This document shows, piece after piece, positions 6,986-7,945 of a stretch of 7,945 nucleotides of DNA (its first letter is position 1; every line of letters begins with the position of its first letter). Both the position numbers and the translations under genes were made by a program. The notes under the pieces are model-generated. The model saw nothing but the letters and a program-made list of their open reading frames with translations, did no database searches and had not been told where the DNA came from. The DNA comes from Akkermansiaceae bacterium UBA1506 (GTDB lineage Bacteria > Verrucomicrobiota > Verrucomicrobiia > Verrucomicrobiales > DEV007), in assembly GCA_002323995.1 (NCBI GenBank), contig DCQY01000068.1, positions 1 to 7,945 on the forward strand, read 5' to 3'.

Positions 6986-7945
6986 ATGAAGGAATTGATC
7001 ATAGACATTTTTAAATATGGCTGGAAGCCCGCTGGAGGCGCTATCCTCGGAGTCGTCATTGTCGTGTGGATGATCCGCAAAGGGATTGAGGCGAGGAAAC
7101 GTCGCCTCCGAGCTCTGGAGAGAGCAAAATCACCCGGACCCATGACCATTGGTGATCTCGACTTCGAATTAGAAAAGAGAGACAAGTCAAGACCAAAAGA
7201 CTCCCGAGACATCGACCTTCCAAAACGGCGAGAGAAAACCAGTAAGAGCGTGGCAAAAGAAGAAGAGAATCGCTTGGGTAGTGAACTCGATTCCTTACTT
7301 GATTCAAGCCGACCAAAAAAGAGAAAGTCGTCCTCTTCGAATTCATCTAAAAAGAGCAAGCGCAAACCCAGTCGAGCCACATCACAAGCGCGTGAATCTA
7401 ACTCTCCAGATTCAAAATCGAGCGAGCCCAAACGGAAAGCTACCCGAGGTAAGACCAAGAAAAAGTCGGTTACTAAGGAAGAACTCAAAAGATCGCTGAA
7501 AGAGGAACTCAAAGCAGAGCTGCGAGCCGAACTACGGTCAGAGCTGCGAGCCGAAATTGAGTTGGAGAAAGACCAAAAAATTAGTTCTCAGACTAGCGAC
7601 CCTCCAACCCAGCATGGAGAATCGGGAGCTACTGACAAGGTAGATACGGTAAATCCTGCCCCCGTTGACCGCGTTAGACCCGATCGTCCAACTTCTATCG
7701 TAAGCAGCACGCCCCAAGATCTCGAACCAAAAAACCGAGAAGCCGCACCTTCAGAATCCACCGCTCCAATACCGACCATCGATTCGACTCAAGAACTCGC
7801 GAAGGAGCCGGAACCTCGAGTCAATCCGAACCCTGCTCCCTCTGCTCCGTTATTACCGAAGCCACTCTCGCCAGCACCTCTCCCCTCGACACCGACGGCA
7901 GCGAAACCAGCCCAGCCTTCGCCCACCCCTACCTCGAATACACCT
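6986..7945 (+). CDS. Single-pass membrane-anchored, charged and Pro-rich protein (partial, 3' end missing)
   Basis: The frame is open from ATG 6986 to the window edge (320 codons seen, no stop); the nearest upstream in-frame stop is at 6920-6922 and no other ATG lies between. I do not recognise the family. Residues 1-14 are short and lightly charged. A membrane segment follows (about 16-30, GGAILGVVIVVWMI), then a strongly basic flank (31-48, RK-rich). By the positive-inside rule the long C-terminal part is cytoplasmic (N-out, C-in). Residues 49-110 are mixed-charge, 111-160 are Lys/Arg/Ser-rich and histone-tail-like, 163-195 form a likely helix with repeated (K/R)(A/S)EL units, and 197-320 are Pro/Ser/Thr-rich and disordered, with proline dense after about 280. 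Anchor plus charged plus Pro-rich linker recalls the ZipA layout, but no sequence match is claimed; a globular domain may lie beyond the edge. The steady open frame with structured composition, plus a mirrored Leu/Ser/Phe-rich antisense frame, supports real coding. Confidence 0.75.
   Translation, partial: MKELIIDIFKYGWKPAGGAILGVVIVVWMIRKGIEARKRRLRALERAKSPGPMTIGDLDFELEKRDKSRPKDSRDIDLPKRREKTSKSVAKEEENRLGSELDSLLDSSRPKKRKSSSSNSSKKSKRKPSRATSQARESNSPDSKSSEPKRKATRGKTKKKSVTKEELKRSLKEELKAELRAELRSELRAEIELEKDQKISSQTSDPPTQHGESGATDKVDTVNPAPVDRVRPDRPTSIVSSTPQDLEPKNREAAPSESTAPIPTIDSTQELAKEPEPRVNPNPAPSAPLLPKPLSPAPLPSTPTAAKPAQPSPTPTSNTP
7515..7555 (+). repeat. In-frame 24-bp tandem duplication in the charged helix
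   Basis: The 17-mer CAGAGCTGCGAGCCGAA occurs identically at 7515-7531 and 7539-7555, 24 bp (8 codons) apart, within the membrane-protein gene. It encodes the repeated ELRAE segment of residues 178-190. Identity at synonymous positions points to recent duplication or slippage rather than only protein-level constraint. Confidence 0.7.

Noticed and set aside
6931..7512. Long minus-strand frame (193 codons), rich in Ser, Leu, Phe and Arg
   Set aside because: It is the antisense of the Lys/Glu/Ser-rich + strand gene; its composition is that of a mirrored frame, and the + frame has a membrane anchor, repeat helix and coherent domains.
6986..7945. TonB-like interpretation of the Pro-rich membrane protein
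   Set aside because: TonB needs its Pro-rich part in the periplasm, but the strongly basic flank after the membrane segment predicts a cytoplasmic C-terminus.
1..7945. CRISPR array, mobile element, toxin-antitoxin or defence system
   Set aside because: No regularly spaced repeats, transposase or integrase motifs, terminal inverted repeats, or defence-family domains are seen on either strand.

Overview
The window looks like chromosomal DNA from a Verrucomicrobiota or Planctomycetota bacterium. The reason is gene content: a secreted DUF1080 protein, an SMP-30/esterase fusion, and a DUF1552 (HxxSHH) gene paired with a planctomycete-type cytochrome DUF1592-family gene. This mix is typical of those phyla; I slightly favour Verrucomicrobiota. 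Base composition is roughly balanced, and most starts lack a clear Shine-Dalgarno sequence. I see no tRNA, rRNA, CRISPR array, transposase or phage gene.

Layout. Bases 1-58 hold a strong terminator-like hairpin and a repeated 10-mer directly before the first gene. Two exported proteins follow on the + strand (59-2801): a DUF1080 (3-keto-disaccharide hydrolase family) protein and a gluconolactonase-like beta-propeller fused to an alpha/beta-hydrolase esterase. They are closely spaced and probably co-transcribed. Only 9 bases separate them from a converging minus-strand pair (2811-6575): a Tat-exported DUF1552 protein, then, with TAG abutting ATG, a large c-type cytochrome DUF1592-family protein. 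A noncoding interval of about 400 bases (6576-6985) with direct repeats and small hairpins separates this pair from a divergent + strand gene that runs off the window. That gene encodes an unrecognised protein with one N-terminal membrane anchor, a Lys/Arg/Ser-rich region, a short charged helical repeat and a Pro-rich tail.

How the genes may work together (inference). All four complete genes encode exported proteins. DUF1080, SMP-30 and BD-FAE-like esterase families point to hydrolysis of modified sugars, lactones or sugar esters outside the cytoplasm. The DUF1592/DUF1552 pair is widespread in these phyla, but I know of no firmly established function; its haem motifs suggest a periplasmic redox step. 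A shared catabolic role is plausible but not shown. The last gene is probably unrelated. I did not find a convincing new defence or mobile system; the least explained parts are the last gene and the regulatory structures before genes 1 and 5.
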